Positions 51,109 through 59,446 of a stretch of 64,000 bases of DNA are shown here, one piece after another. Under the pieces are notes generated by a model. It saw nothing but the letters and a program-made list of their open reading frames with translations, did no database searches and was not told where the DNA came from. This stretch comes from AP-15 sp963762575 (GTDB lineage: Bacteria > Pseudomonadota > Alphaproteobacteria > ATCC43930 > CGMCC-115725), in the NCBI GenBank assembly GCA_963762575.1, contig CAVXLL010000002.1, positions 124,001 to 188,000 on the forward strand, read 5' to 3'. The position numbers were made by a program, and so were the translations under genes. The first letter of the stretch is position 1, and each line of letters begins with the position of its first letter.

Positions 51109-52349
51109 GCGATGATTGCTTCGCGTTTGGCGGCGCCCTGCTGAGCGTCGACGCCGCGCTCGGCCGGATCGAGGAGCGGGTCACCGCGGTAGTCGAGACG
51201 GAGACGGTTCCGCTTGGAGGGGCCTGCGGGCGCATTCTCGCCCACGATGTCATTGCCTCGATGAACCTGCCGCCGCACGCCAACAGCGCCGTCGACGGCT
51301 ATGCTTTCGCCCACACCGATCTCCTGCCGGCACGGGAAACCGTGCTTCCAGTTTTGGGCAGAGCGGCAGCGGGCCACCCGCTCGGCCGTCCCGCCGGGCG
51401 CGGCGCGGCGGTCCGGATCTTCACCGGCGCCCCGATGCCCGAGGGGACCGATACGGTCATGATGCAGGAGGACTGCATCGTCGAAGACGGGCTGGTGCGG
51501 CTTAAACCGGGGATCAAGAAGGGAGCAAACCGACGCCATGCCGGAGAGGACGTCGCCGAGGGGGCGGTAGCGCTTGCCGCCGGGCGGCGGCTCTTGCCTG
51601 CGGATCTCGGGCTGGCTGCCGCACTGGGCTATTGCGAGCTGCGGGTATTTCGCCGCTTGCGCGTGGCGCTGCTCTCCACCGGCGATGAGGTCTGCGACCC
51701 AGGGACGGCGCTGCCTTCGGGCATGATCTTCGACGCCAACCGCTTCATGCTGGCGGCCCTTCTGGGCGAACTTGGCTGCGCCGTTAGCGATTTCGGGATT
51801 CGCCCGGACCGCGAGGCGGCACTCGCCGACACTCTGGCGACGGCAAGCACCGGGCATGATCTGATCGTCACCTCGGGCGGCGTTTCGACCGGCGAGGAGG
51901 ATCACGTCAAGCAGGCAATCGAGCGCCTGGGCCGGTTGCATTTCTGGCGGCTCGCGATCAAGCCGGGGCGCCCCGTAGCGCTCGGGCAGATCGGCCGAGT
52001 GCCCCTGATCGGGCTTCCGGGAAACCCGGTCGCGGCGCTCGTCACCTTCGTCGTGCTCGCCCGGCCGCTGATTTTCAAGCTCGCCGGCGCACTGGGATCC
52101 GCGCCTCGGCTCTTCCCCGTCCGAGCCGGCTTCGCTTACCGCAAAAAGCCGGGGCGGCGCGAATATGTCAGGGCGAGCCTAGAGCGCGAAGGGAAAGATC
52201 TCGTTGCAGTCAAATACATCAGGGATGGCGCGGGCATCCTCTCCTCGATCACGCAGTCCGAGGGGCTCGTGATCGTCGACGAGGATACTAGCAATTTCGC
52301 GCCCGGCATGACCGTCGATTTCCTGCCCTTTTCCGAGGTGATCGGGTGA
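51096..52349 (+). CDS. moeA: Molybdopterin molybdotransferase
   Basis: A 417-residue protein, full length for the family. Conserved stretches include MNLPPHANSAVDGYAFAHTD, RIFTGAPMPEGTDTVMMQED, ALLSTGDEVCDPGTALPSGM, VTSGGVSTGEEDHVKQAIER and VPLIGLPGNPVAALVTFVVL. MoeA inserts molybdate into the adenylylated molybdopterin dithiolene. The start overlaps mobB by 13 bases and the end overlaps moaD by four (GTGA), so the genes are translated as one coupled unit. No molybdate transporter is near. Confidence 0.95.
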   Translation: MAQLSDDCFAFGGALLSVDAALGRIEERVTAVVETETVPLGGACGRILAHDVIASMNLPPHANSAVDGYAFAHTDLLPARETVLPVLGRAAAGHPLGRPAGRGAAVRIFTGAPMPEGTDTVMMQEDCIVEDGLVRLKPGIKKGANRRHAGEDVAEGAVALAAGRRLLPADLGLAAALGYCELRVFRRLRVALLSTGDEVCDPGTALPSGMIFDANRFMLAALLGELGCAVSDFGIRPDREAALADTLATASTGHDLIVTSGGVSTGEEDHVKQAIERLGRLHFWRLAIKPGRPVALGQIGRVPLIGLPGNPVAALVTFVVLARPLIFKLAGALGSAPRLFPVRAGFAYRKKPGRREYVRASLEREGKDLVAVKYIRDGAGILSSITQSEGLVIVDEDTSNFAPGMTVDFLPFSEVIG

Positions 52350-52597
52350 AGCTGCTCTATTTTGCCTGGTTGCGTGCGCGCATCGGCTGCGCCGAAGAGG
52401 AAACCGACTTGCCGTCTGGAGTGAAGGACGTGGCAGGGTTGCTCGATTGGCTGCGGTCGCGCGGCGGCGGATATACCGAGGCGCTGCGCGATCTTTCGGT
52501 CGTCCGGGTGGCGGTCAATCAAAGCTATGTCGGGCACGATCACCCCGTCCAGGAGGGTGACGAGATCGCGGTCTTCCCGCCGGTGACCGGAGGCTAG
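52346..52597 (+). CDS. moaD: Molybdopterin synthase sulfur carrier subunit
   Basis: An 83-residue ubiquitin-like protein from GTG 52346. It ends in EIAVFPPVTGG; the terminal Gly-Gly is thiocarboxylated and donates sulfur to precursor Z through MoaE. The beta-grasp start is MKLLYFAWLRARIGCAEEET. It overlaps moeA by four bases, and moaE begins four bases after its stop. Length and C terminus are normal. Confidence 0.94.
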   Translation: MKLLYFAWLRARIGCAEEETDLPSGVKDVAGLLDWLRSRGGGYTEALRDLSVVRVAVNQSYVGHDHPVQEGDEIAVFPPVTGG

Positions 52598-52601
52598 TGC
52601 G

Positions 52602-53060
52602 ATGATCCACGTGCAGCGCGAGGACTTCGATGTCGGCGCCGAGCTCGATCGGCTGGCCGCCGGCAATCACCGGATCGGTGGGGTCGCCAGCTTCGTCGGA
52701 TTGGTCCGTGACCTGGGCGGGGGTGACTGCGTCTCAGCCCTGACCCTCGAGCACTATCCCGGCATGACCGAGAAAAAGCTCGGCGAGATCGAAACCGAGG
52801 CGCATCGGCGCTGGCCGCTCGATGCCGTGGTGATCATTCACCGTTACGGCCGGCTCGTGCCCGGCGACCGCATCGTGCTCGTCGCCACGGCCTCGCCGCA
52901 CCGCGAAGCCGCGCTCGCCGCCTGCCAATTTTTGATCGATTGGCTAAAAACCGACGCGCCGTTCTGGAAGAGCGAGGAAACCCCGTCCGGCGAGCGCTGG
53001 GTCGCCTCCCGCGCCGATGACGAAGCCGCCAAGCAGCGTTGGAACGCGGACCGATCATAG
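52602..53060 (+). CDS. moaE: Molybdopterin synthase catalytic subunit
   Basis: A 152-residue partner of MoaD. Conserved blocks: GGVASFVGLVRDLGGGDCVS, LTLEHYPGMTEKKLGEIETE, VIIHRYGRLVPGDRIVLVAT, and the catalytic Lys region FWKSEETPSGERWVASRADD. It converts precursor Z to molybdopterin using two MoaD-thiocarboxylates. Last gene of the cluster; a hairpin follows before the convergent PQQ dehydrogenase. Confidence 0.95.
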   Translation: MIHVQREDFDVGAELDRLAAGNHRIGGVASFVGLVRDLGGGDCVSALTLEHYPGMTEKKLGEIETEAHRRWPLDAVVIIHRYGRLVPGDRIVLVATASPHREAALAACQFLIDWLKTDAPFWKSEETPSGERWVASRADDEAAKQRWNADRS

Positions 53061-53076
53061 ATCCGTCATCGAGCAG

Positions 53077-53105
53077 AGGGCGGCCGGATAGGACCCTGCC
53101 GCCCT
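53077..53105. terminator. Hairpin between convergent moaE and PQQ dehydrogenase genes
   Basis: AGGGCGGC (53077-53084) pairs with GCCGCCCT (53098-53105) across a 13-base loop, 17 bases after the moaE stop. No long T run follows on either strand, so it is a weak or bidirectional terminator at best. Position between convergent genes supports the call. Confidence 0.45.
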
Positions 53106-53121
53106 TCGGCGCCTGCGGGAG

Positions 53122-54900
53122 CTAATCGACGGCGAACACCCAGACCGAGCCGCCTTGCGGCACATCGGGGAACTCCCACGGCCGCACCAGGTTGAGGCGG
53201 GCCTGCATGCGGGCCGCGTCGACGCCCCAGCCCGACTGCACGGCGATGTATTGCTTGCCGTCGATCTGGAACGAGACCGGCACCCCATTCACCCCCGAGC
53301 TGGTGCGGAATTCCCATAAGGTCTTGCCGTTCGAGGCGTCGAAGGCGCGGAAATAGCGGTCGTTGGTGCCGCCCGCAAACACGACCCCGCCGGCCGTCGC
53401 AAGCACCGGGCCCCAGAGCTGCGAGTTGGCAAAGGGATGGCTCCAGGCCTTCTGTCCGGTATCGAGGTTCCAGGCCTGCAGCTCGCCGATGTGATCGGCG
53501 CCCGGCGCGATATAGAGAGTCGTCGTTGCCCCTACATAACGTTGCCCCGGGACGTAGGTGACCGGTTCGCCAATCGACGTGCCGCACAGATTCTCATTGG
53601 CGGGGATATACAATAACCGTGTCTTCGGGCTGTAGGCGACCGGCGGCCAATCCTTGCCGCCCCACAGTGAAGGACAGAAATCGGCCTTCTTTCCCGTCGC
53701 CGGCTGCCGGGTCGGGTCGACATTGGGCCGCCCGGTCTCGGGATCGAGACTGAGGAAGACGTTTTGCTTCACAAAGGGCTTGCCGTCTATGAAGTTGATC
53801 TTGTCGGCAGTGCGCTCAAGCTCCCAGAGATAGCCGTCCCGTGCGACATCGACGAGACCCTTAATCGTCTTACCGTTGTGCTGGTAATCGACGAGGATCG
53901 GCGGCGAGACCTCGTCCCAATCCCATGAATCGTTGGGGTGGTACTGGTGGTAGCCCTTGATTTTGCCGGTCGCGGTGTCGAGAGCGAGCACCGATGACGT
54001 GTAAAAATTGTCGCCCGGCCGCTGGTCGCCCATCCACGGCCCGCCATTGCCGGTACCCCAGAAGCTGAGATCGGTGTCCGGATCATAATTGCCGGTAATC
54101 CAAACCGAGCCGCCGCCGGTCTTCCACTGGTCGCCTTTGGGCCAGGTCTCGCTGCCCGGCTCGCCGGGGGCCGGTATCGTGTAGGTCTTCCATAGCGGCT
54201 TGCCGGTCTCGGCATCGAACGCGGCGACAAAGCCGCGTACGCCGAGTTCGCCGCCCGAGACGCCGACCATCACCTTGCCGTCGGCGACGAGCGGCGCCAA
54301 CGACATATAATATCCGTGCGTGTAGTCCTCGACCGGGGCCTTCCAAACCTCCTTGCCGGTCTTGGCATCGAGCGCGACAAGCACGGCATCGGCCGCGGCG
54401 AAGTAAACCTTGTCGCCGAGGAGCGCGACGCCGCGGCTCGTCGGGTGCAGCAAAAGCATGTCGTCCGGGATCGGCCGTTTGAAGCGCCACAGCAGGTCGC
54501 CCTTTTTGGCGTCGATCGCCAGCACCTGATTGCCCGGGGTCGCGACGAACATGACCCCGTTGTTGACGATCGGCGGTGCCTGATGGCCTTCGATTTGCCC
54601 GGTCGCCAAGGTCCACGCCGGTTTCAGCTTGCCGACGTTTTCCGCCGTGATCTGCGACAGCGGACTATAGCCCCAGCCGTTATAGGTGCGGCGGTACATC
54701 AGCCAGTCGCCGTCCTGCGGCTGTTTGAGCTCCTCCTGGGTCACCGGCTTGTAGCTCTGCAGTATCGGCGGCACCGGCGGTGGGGTGTCCGGTGTCGGCA
54801 AGGGTGGCTGGGGCTGCTGCGCCGCGGCTGTTGCAGCAGCCAATACCAGTGCCAACCCGCTCGCCGCGAGCATGTAATGGCGATGACGTTTTTTCTGCAT
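53122..54900 (-). CDS. PQQ-dependent alcohol dehydrogenase, lanthanide-type
   Basis: A 592-residue periplasmic quinoprotein with a signal peptide (HYMLAASGLALVLAAATAAA). The eight-bladed propeller is shown by W motifs such as IDAKKGDLLWRF, LDAKTGKEVWKA and LDTATGKIKGYH. Metal and PQQ residues: Glu218 in GGELGVRGF, Asn285 in GTGNGGPW, and Asp327 in NDSWDWDEVSPP. Asp329, two residues on, is the extra carboxylate that marks lanthanide-dependent (XoxF/PedH-type) enzymes; Ca-type enzymes have Ala or Ser there. The vicinal Cys pair of methanol dehydrogenases is missing and no cytochrome domain is attached. It likely oxidises an alcohol or aldehyde in the periplasm. It is 27 bases after the Rieske gene. 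Confidence 0.85.
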   Translation of the reverse strand: MQKKRHRHYMLAASGLALVLAAATAAAQQPQPPLPTPDTPPPVPPILQSYKPVTQEELKQPQDGDWLMYRRTYNGWGYSPLSQITAENVGKLKPAWTLATGQIEGHQAPPIVNNGVMFVATPGNQVLAIDAKKGDLLWRFKRPIPDDMLLLHPTSRGVALLGDKVYFAAADAVLVALDAKTGKEVWKAPVEDYTHGYYMSLAPLVADGKVMVGVSGGELGVRGFVAAFDAETGKPLWKTYTIPAPGEPGSETWPKGDQWKTGGGSVWITGNYDPDTDLSFWGTGNGGPWMGDQRPGDNFYTSSVLALDTATGKIKGYHQYHPNDSWDWDEVSPPILVDYQHNGKTIKGLVDVARDGYLWELERTADKINFIDGKPFVKQNVFLSLDPETGRPNVDPTRQPATGKKADFCPSLWGGKDWPPVAYSPKTRLLYIPANENLCGTSIGEPVTYVPGQRYVGATTTLYIAPGADHIGELQAWNLDTGQKAWSHPFANSQLWGPVLATAGGVVFAGGTNDRYFRAFDASNGKTLWEFRTSSGVNGVPVSFQIDGKQYIAVQSGWGVDAARMQARLNLVRPWEFPDVPQGGSVWVFAVD

Positions 54901-54927
54901 GGCGTCTCTCCTCGATTTTTCTTGGGG

Positions 54928-55504
54928 TCACATCTGTTGGAAACCGGCCCGTCCGATAAATGGCTTAGCGACGGCGAGCCGGCCGTCGACGATTTTCAGG
55001 GGTAGTGCCGGCAACGGCGCGCGGGGCCGGTCCGCTGACCACCTTGGCCCCTTGCTTTGGATCGTAAATCGAGTAATGGCACGGGCATTCGAGCAGCTGA
55101 CGATGGGGATCCCAGTTGGTCACGTCGCAGCCGGTGTGCACACATATCGCCGAATAGGCGACGGCACCTTCCGCGGCGCGCTCCTTGGTCGCGGCGTCGA
55201 GACTTTGAGGGTCGAGACGCAGCAACAGCACCTTATTCAGCCGCGAGCCGTTGCGCAGCGTCTTGCTCTCCGGATCCATTGGCCAAGCAAAGGTCTGCTT
55301 GCCATCGAGCGGCAAGTCGTCGGGCTTCAACGGCTCCGGGCTCGAAGCGCTCACCGCGACCAGCAGGTCGCCTTCGCGCGGCCGCTCGCGCGCCGCATCG
55401 CTTTGCGCGAAGGCCAAGCGCGGCCCCAGTGCGAGGCACAAGCCCAGCTCGAGCGCCATCCGTCGCCCGATCCGGTGGGCTCCGCAGTGGAAACGGTGAT
55501 CCAT
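54928..55504 (-). pseudogene. Rieske [2Fe-2S] protein with a C-terminal frameshift
   Basis: From ATG 55504, behind AAGGAGG, a roughly 190-residue exported protein. N-terminal Arg-rich and hydrophobic residues (GRRMALELGLCLALGPRLAF) suggest Tat or Sec export. The cluster ligands are complete: CVHTGCDV and CPCHYSIYDP (Cys-X-His, then Cys-X-X-His). After KVVSGPAPR the frame shifts by one base near 55020. The correct frame gives PLPALPLKIVDGRLAVAKPF and IGRAGFQQM with a stop at 54928, the usual Rieske C terminus; the unshifted frame ends at 54965. The Rieske fold is otherwise intact, so a recent mutation or assembly indel is likely. A role as electron carrier for the neighbouring dehydrogenases is inferred. 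Confidence 0.75.
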
Positions 55505-55582
55505 GCGCTTCCTCCTTAAGAAAGTTGTTGTGCGCGCCGACTCCCGGGCGACGGAGGGCTTCGCCCGCGGCACTTTATCTCG

Positions 55583-57865
55583 TCAGGTCGCCAGCTGGTC
55601 GCCGATTGGGAGACGCCGGATGCGTTTGCCGGTAGCGGCGAAGATGGCGTTGCACAATGCCGGCGCGAAGGGCGGCAGCCCCGGCTCGCCGACGCCGCTC
55701 GACGGCACGTCGATCCCGGCGGGGACGATCCAGACATGCGTGATCGGCGGCGACTCGTCGATGCGGGCGACCTGGAAGCCGTCGAAATTGTTTTGCTGGA
55801 CCCGTCCGTTCTTGAAGCTGATCTCGCCATAGCGCGCGAGGCTCAGCCCCATCACCGCCGCCCCTTCCACTTGCGAGTAGATACGCTCGGGGTTGGCGGC
55901 AAAACCGCAATCGATCGCGCTGTCGACGCGCGGCACCGTCAGCCGTCCCTTGTCGTCGACCGCGACCTCGACGACGGTCGCGACATAGCTCAAGAAGCTC
56001 CGGTGTACGGCGATGCCCTGACCGTGCCTGGGCGGCAATTTCTTGCCCCAATCCGCCTTGTCGGCGACCAGTTCGACGACGCGCCGCAGCCGCGCCGTGT
56101 CGATCGGGTAGGTTTCGAGCGGGTCGCCGTAATTGGTGTAGTCAGTCGGCGGTTTTACAAGCCGCGGCGGTCCGAGCAGCTCGATCAGCATGTCCTTTGG
56201 GTCGCGTCCCGCTGCGTGGGCAAGCTCGGCGACAAACGACTGTATCGCAAAGGCATGCGGGATGTTCGACACCGAGCGGAACCAGCCGATGCGCGTGTGC
56301 GCTTCGGCTTCGCCCACCTCGCAGCGCAGGTTGGCGATATCGAACGGCACGTCCAGGACACCCTGACTGAGCTCCCCCGCCTGCTCGACTTTCGGGTCCG
56401 GAACGAAGGTAGCCCGGATGGTCGGCGCGACGGTGCGGTGGCGCCACGCAATGACATGGCCTTGCGCATCAAGCCCCGCATCGATGCGCTCGGCGGAGAC
56501 TGTGTGCAGATAATCGTTGTGGAGGTCGTCCTCGCGTGTCCAGGTCATCTTGACCGCGGCGCCGCCCATCTCGCGCGACAGCAAGGCCGCCTCGAGCACA
56601 AAGTCGGGCTTCGACTTCCGGCCAAAGCCGCCGCCGAGCAGGGTGACGTTGACCGTTACATCCTCTGGCTTGAGGCCGAGCTTCTCGGCCAGCTCGTTGC
56701 GCGTCGTGCCGGGGCTCTGCACTGCCGCCCAGGCCTCGCACTTGCCGTCCGCGACGCGCGCCGTCGCGCAGGGCGGCTCCATCGAAGCGTGCGCCAGGTG
56801 CGGAATGTAGTATTCCGCGAACACTGTCTTCGCGGCGGACCCGAGCGCCTTCTCGGCGTCGCCGTCGTCGCGCACGACCTTGCCCGGTTTGCGCGCGGTC
56901 TCTTCGAGCTGGGCCTTATAGGCTGTCGAATCGTAGCTGGCGTGCGGCCCGTCATCCCAACGGAGTACCAGCGCCTCCCGTCCCTTGATCGCCGCCCAGG
57001 TATTGCGCGCAATGACCGCAACGCCGCCAATCGGCTGGAATTTCGACGGTGGCGCCGTCCCTTCGATGACGACGATCTTCTCGACCCCCGGCACCTTCAT
57101 CGCTGCCGTGCCATCGTAGGATGCCAGCTTTCCCCCCATGACCGGCGGCCGCGCGACGACGGCATATTTCAATCCCGCGAGCTTGGTGTCGATGCCGTAG
57201 ACGGCGCGGCCGGTCGTGATGTCGAAAAGATCGACGATCTGGACGTTGCCCTTCCCGAGATAGCGGAAGGAGGCTTCGTCCTTGAGCTTGACCTGGTCGG
57301 CCGGCGGGGTCGGCAAGGCGCTCGCCGCGGCGGCGAGGTCGCCGTAACCGAGCTTGCGTCCCGAGGGTTTGTGGACGACTTCATGGTTTTGCGCCTGAAC
57401 CTCGCTGACAGCAACGGCCCAGCGCTGCGCGGCGGCGGTTTCGAGCATGAGCCGCGCGGCAGCGCCGCATTCGCGCATCGGCTGGATGAAATGGCGTAGG
57501 CTGCGCGAGCCGTCGGTATTCTGGTTGCCGTATTTTTTTTCGTCGCCCGGCGACTGTACGACCTTAACGCGCGACCAGTCGGCTTCGAGCTCGTCGGCGA
57601 CCGCCATCGGCAGGCTGGTGCGTGAGCCGGTGCCCATCTCGGCGCGGTGCGCGACGATCGTCACGAGGCCGCTGGGATCGATCGAGACGAAGACGTGCGG
57701 GTCGCTGACGACCCCGCCCGGCATCTTGGCAGCACCGGTGGCGTAGGCGAGCGCGGCGCGGGCCGGCACGAATTCGGCGGCGACCACCAGGCCGCCGGTG
57801 GCGATCAAGCCCCGCAGGAACCCGCGGCGGCTCACATTCTCGACGGTGGCGTGGACGGATGTCAT
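55583..57865 (-). CDS. Molybdenum hydroxylase large subunit (isoquinoline 1-oxidoreductase beta/aldehyde dehydrogenase type)
   Basis: A 760-residue protein with a Tat signal (NVSRRGFLRGLIATGG). It belongs to the xanthine dehydrogenase family, with two Moco-binding halves: AHRAEMGTGSRTSLPMAVAD and GNQNTDGSRSLRHF in the first, LLGGGFGRKSKPDFVLEAAL in the second, and the catalytic Glu in DVPSSGVGEPGLPPFAPALC. Split large subunits with a Tat signal and a separate 2Fe-2S subunit are typical of IorAB-like and periplasmic aldehyde dehydrogenases. It hydroxylates an aldehyde or N-heterocycle using water. The small-subunit gene is one base upstream. Confidence 0.92.
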   Translation of the reverse strand: MTSVHATVENVSRRGFLRGLIATGGLVVAAEFVPARAALAYATGAAKMPGGVVSDPHVFVSIDPSGLVTIVAHRAEMGTGSRTSLPMAVADELEADWSRVKVVQSPGDEKKYGNQNTDGSRSLRHFIQPMRECGAAARLMLETAAAQRWAVAVSEVQAQNHEVVHKPSGRKLGYGDLAAAASALPTPPADQVKLKDEASFRYLGKGNVQIVDLFDITTGRAVYGIDTKLAGLKYAVVARPPVMGGKLASYDGTAAMKVPGVEKIVVIEGTAPPSKFQPIGGVAVIARNTWAAIKGREALVLRWDDGPHASYDSTAYKAQLEETARKPGKVVRDDGDAEKALGSAAKTVFAEYYIPHLAHASMEPPCATARVADGKCEAWAAVQSPGTTRNELAEKLGLKPEDVTVNVTLLGGGFGRKSKPDFVLEAALLSREMGGAAVKMTWTREDDLHNDYLHTVSAERIDAGLDAQGHVIAWRHRTVAPTIRATFVPDPKVEQAGELSQGVLDVPFDIANLRCEVGEAEAHTRIGWFRSVSNIPHAFAIQSFVAELAHAAGRDPKDMLIELLGPPRLVKPPTDYTNYGDPLETYPIDTARLRRVVELVADKADWGKKLPPRHGQGIAVHRSFLSYVATVVEVAVDDKGRLTVPRVDSAIDCGFAANPERIYSQVEGAAVMGLSLARYGEISFKNGRVQQNNFDGFQVARIDESPPITHVWIVPAGIDVPSSGVGEPGLPPFAPALCNAIFAATGKRIRRLPIGDQLAT

Positions 57866-57866
57866 G

Positions 57867-58319
57867 TCACGCTCCTGTGGCGGCCGCCTTGATGGCGGCG
57901 GTGATGCGCTGATAGCAGCCGCAGCGGCAGATGTTGCCGCTCATCGCACTGTTGATCTCGTCCTCGGACGGGTTCTTGTTGGTCGCGATCAGGGCGGCGG
58001 CCTGCATAATCTGGCCGGCCTGGCAATACCCGCATTGCGGGACATTCAAGGCCCGCCATGCCTTCTGCACCGGGTGATTGCCTTGCGGGTCGAGCCCCTC
58101 GACAGTGGTCACCGACCGGCCGGAGACATCGTTTACGGCGGTGATGCAGGCGCGGGTGGCCTCGCCGTCGATATGGACGGTGCAGGCGCCGCACAGCGCC
58201 ACGCCGCACCCGTACTTCGTTCCGGTGAGCCCCAACTCGTCCCGCAGAAACCAGAGCAACGGCATCGATGGATCGCCATCGAACGATTTTTCCTGGCCGT
58301 TGACGCGCAACTTGACCAT
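57867..58319 (-). CDS. Molybdenum hydroxylase small subunit with two [2Fe-2S] clusters
   Basis: A 150-residue subunit. The plant-ferredoxin-like cluster uses Cys residues in YGCGVALCGACTVHIDG, and the second helical cluster uses CGYCQAGQIM and NICRCGCYQRI. It passes electrons from the Moco in the large subunit to an acceptor, and without an FAD subunit the acceptor is probably a cytochrome or the Rieske protein encoded downstream. No signal peptide of its own, so co-export with the Tat-tagged large subunit is likely. It heads the operon that runs to the PQQ dehydrogenase. Confidence 0.94.
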   Translation of the reverse strand: MVKLRVNGQEKSFDGDPSMPLLWFLRDELGLTGTKYGCGVALCGACTVHIDGEATRACITAVNDVSGRSVTTVEGLDPQGNHPVQKAWRALNVPQCGYCQAGQIMQAAALIATNKNPSEDEINSAMSGNICRCGCYQRITAAIKAAATGA

Positions 58320-58526
58320 GGCGTGCCTCCCTCTTGGTCCGAATTGCGCTAAACTCTATCCCCCAGGAGGCGGCCCAGCAACATGCTTCGTCATGCTTCG
58401 TCCGGCTCGGCGGCCAGACCAGGCGCCAGAGTCTTCGCGGCCGCCCTCGGGTCGAATTTCTCGCGTGTCGGGCCGCACAGCCGCCGATGGTGGCGACATT
58501 CGGGGGCGCGAAATGTTGTTGGAGCC

Positions 58527-58560
58527 GGCAGAAAAGCGAAGGGCGGCCTTGAGGCCGCCC
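58527..58560 (-). terminator. Terminator-like hairpin after the PEP-CTERM gene
   Basis: GGGCGGCC (58541-58548) pairs with GGCCGCCC (58553-58560) around TTGA, a perfect 8-pair GC stem. On the minus strand it is followed by TTCGCTTTTC (58540 downward), an interrupted T run. It lies 33 bases after the PEP-CTERM stop and before the molybdenum hydroxylase operon on the same strand, so it insulates the two. Confidence 0.6.
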
Positions 58561-58593
58561 CAAAACACGCGAAATCGCGTTCGTTTTAAGCTG

Positions 58594-59292
58594 TCATAGC
58601 CTTCTTTGTCCCCGGCGACGAAATAGCCCGAAGCCGACCAGGCTGCTGCCGAGAAGCACCAAGCTCGCGGGCTCCGGGACAGCGGGAGGGGCCGTCTCGG
58701 AAACCGTCAAAATTGAGGGCGATCCGTTCTGGCGCCCGTAATAGAGAATGGTATCGGCAGTTGAGGTGAGTGTCACCGACTCGGTAACGACAGTTGTCGG
58801 ACCGGTAGTCGTTGTTCCGACCTCGGCACCATTTTGGAAAATGCTCGCGCCATCATCATGAGAGATGGTCAACACAGTACCTGACGGCAAAAAGCCTAGA
58901 TCGACGGTGTAAAATGTACCGTACTGGAAATTGCCAGCGCTGCCGCTTGAGGCCAGGAAGTCAGCCAATGTGTTGAAATTGGCATTGGCCGGAGCAGGGA
59001 GCGTGCCCGACCCGGAATAACCCGTGATGTCGGCGGCAATAAAAAGGTTCGAGTTCAAATCTCCCGAGCTCGTGAAATTTTGCGATTGGGTATTCACGAA
59101 ACTAAGAGGCCCAGTGTAGTCGAAGGTAGCCGTGATCGCTCCACCAAAATTGAACCCCGGAGCCGTTGGCGTAGCCTGAAACGGGGTTCCCCCCTGGTTT
59201 GCTGTTTCGACCGTAAATGGTATCGCTTTCGCGCTCCCGGTAATACCAATGCCGAGGACGGCCGCCGCGATCAAAACACCCGTTGCACGCAT
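58594..59292 (-). CDS. PEP-CTERM sorting-domain protein
   Basis: A 232-residue exported protein from ATG 59292, behind GAGAGGA. A signal peptide (MRATGVLIAAAVLGIGITGS AKA) leads into a Gly, Ser, Thr and Asn-rich beta-type region; the C terminus is the full PEP-CTERM signal: VPEPASLVLLGSSLVGFGLF followed by RRRGQRRL. Such tails are recognised by exosortase (EpsH-type) for cell-surface sorting, usually alongside exopolysaccharide production. The exosortase is not in this window. A sigma-54-type promoter and paired repeats lie upstream (59350-59446). Confidence 0.9.
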   Translation of the reverse strand: MRATGVLIAAAVLGIGITGSAKAIPFTVETANQGGTPFQATPTAPGFNFGGAITATFDYTGPLSFVNTQSQNFTSSGDLNSNLFIAADITGYSGSGTLPAPANANFNTLADFLASSGSAGNFQYGTFYTVDLGFLPSGTVLTISHDDGASIFQNGAEVGTTTTGPTTVVTESVTLTSTADTILYYGRQNGSPSILTVSETAPPAVPEPASLVLLGSSLVGFGLFRRRGQRRL

Positions 59293-59349
59293 AATTGTTC
59301 CTCTCTTTTGCAACAGCACATGATTAGTTAATGCTGATGAGGATAGCTA

Positions 59350-59364
59350 AGCATTTAACATGCC
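59350..59364 (-). promoter_or_regulatory. Sigma-54-type promoter of the PEP-CTERM gene
   Basis: The minus strand reads GGCATG-TTAA-ATGCT, close to the RpoN -24/-12 consensus GGCACG-N4-TTGCT, with GG and GC separated by the required 10 bases. It lies 58 bases before the start codon. RpoN-dependent control of PEP-CTERM genes through the PrsK/PrsR system is known in floc-forming betaproteobacteria. Confidence 0.55.
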
Positions 59365-59426
59365 CTGTCCAAAAGACCATATCTTACAATGATATGAAGG
59401 ATTCGGCTGGGAGGACGACTGGCAGA

Positions 59427-59446
59427 TTGTAAAGTACGCCTTACAA
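59427..59446. promoter_or_regulatory. Inverted repeat TTGTAA-N8-TTACAA, possible activator site
   Basis: TTGTAA (59427-59432) and TTACAA (59441-59446) form a perfect dyad about 65-95 bases upstream of the sigma-54-like promoter, where a bacterial enhancer-binding protein would sit. Related half-sites are at 59384 (TTACAA), 59573 (TTGTAA) and 59588 (TGTAAG). The proteins that bind are not known from this window. Confidence 0.5.

Noticed and set aside
55736..57499. 587-codon open frame opposite the Mo-hydroxylase large subunit
   Set aside because: Antisense shadow of a strongly conserved gene; no domain.
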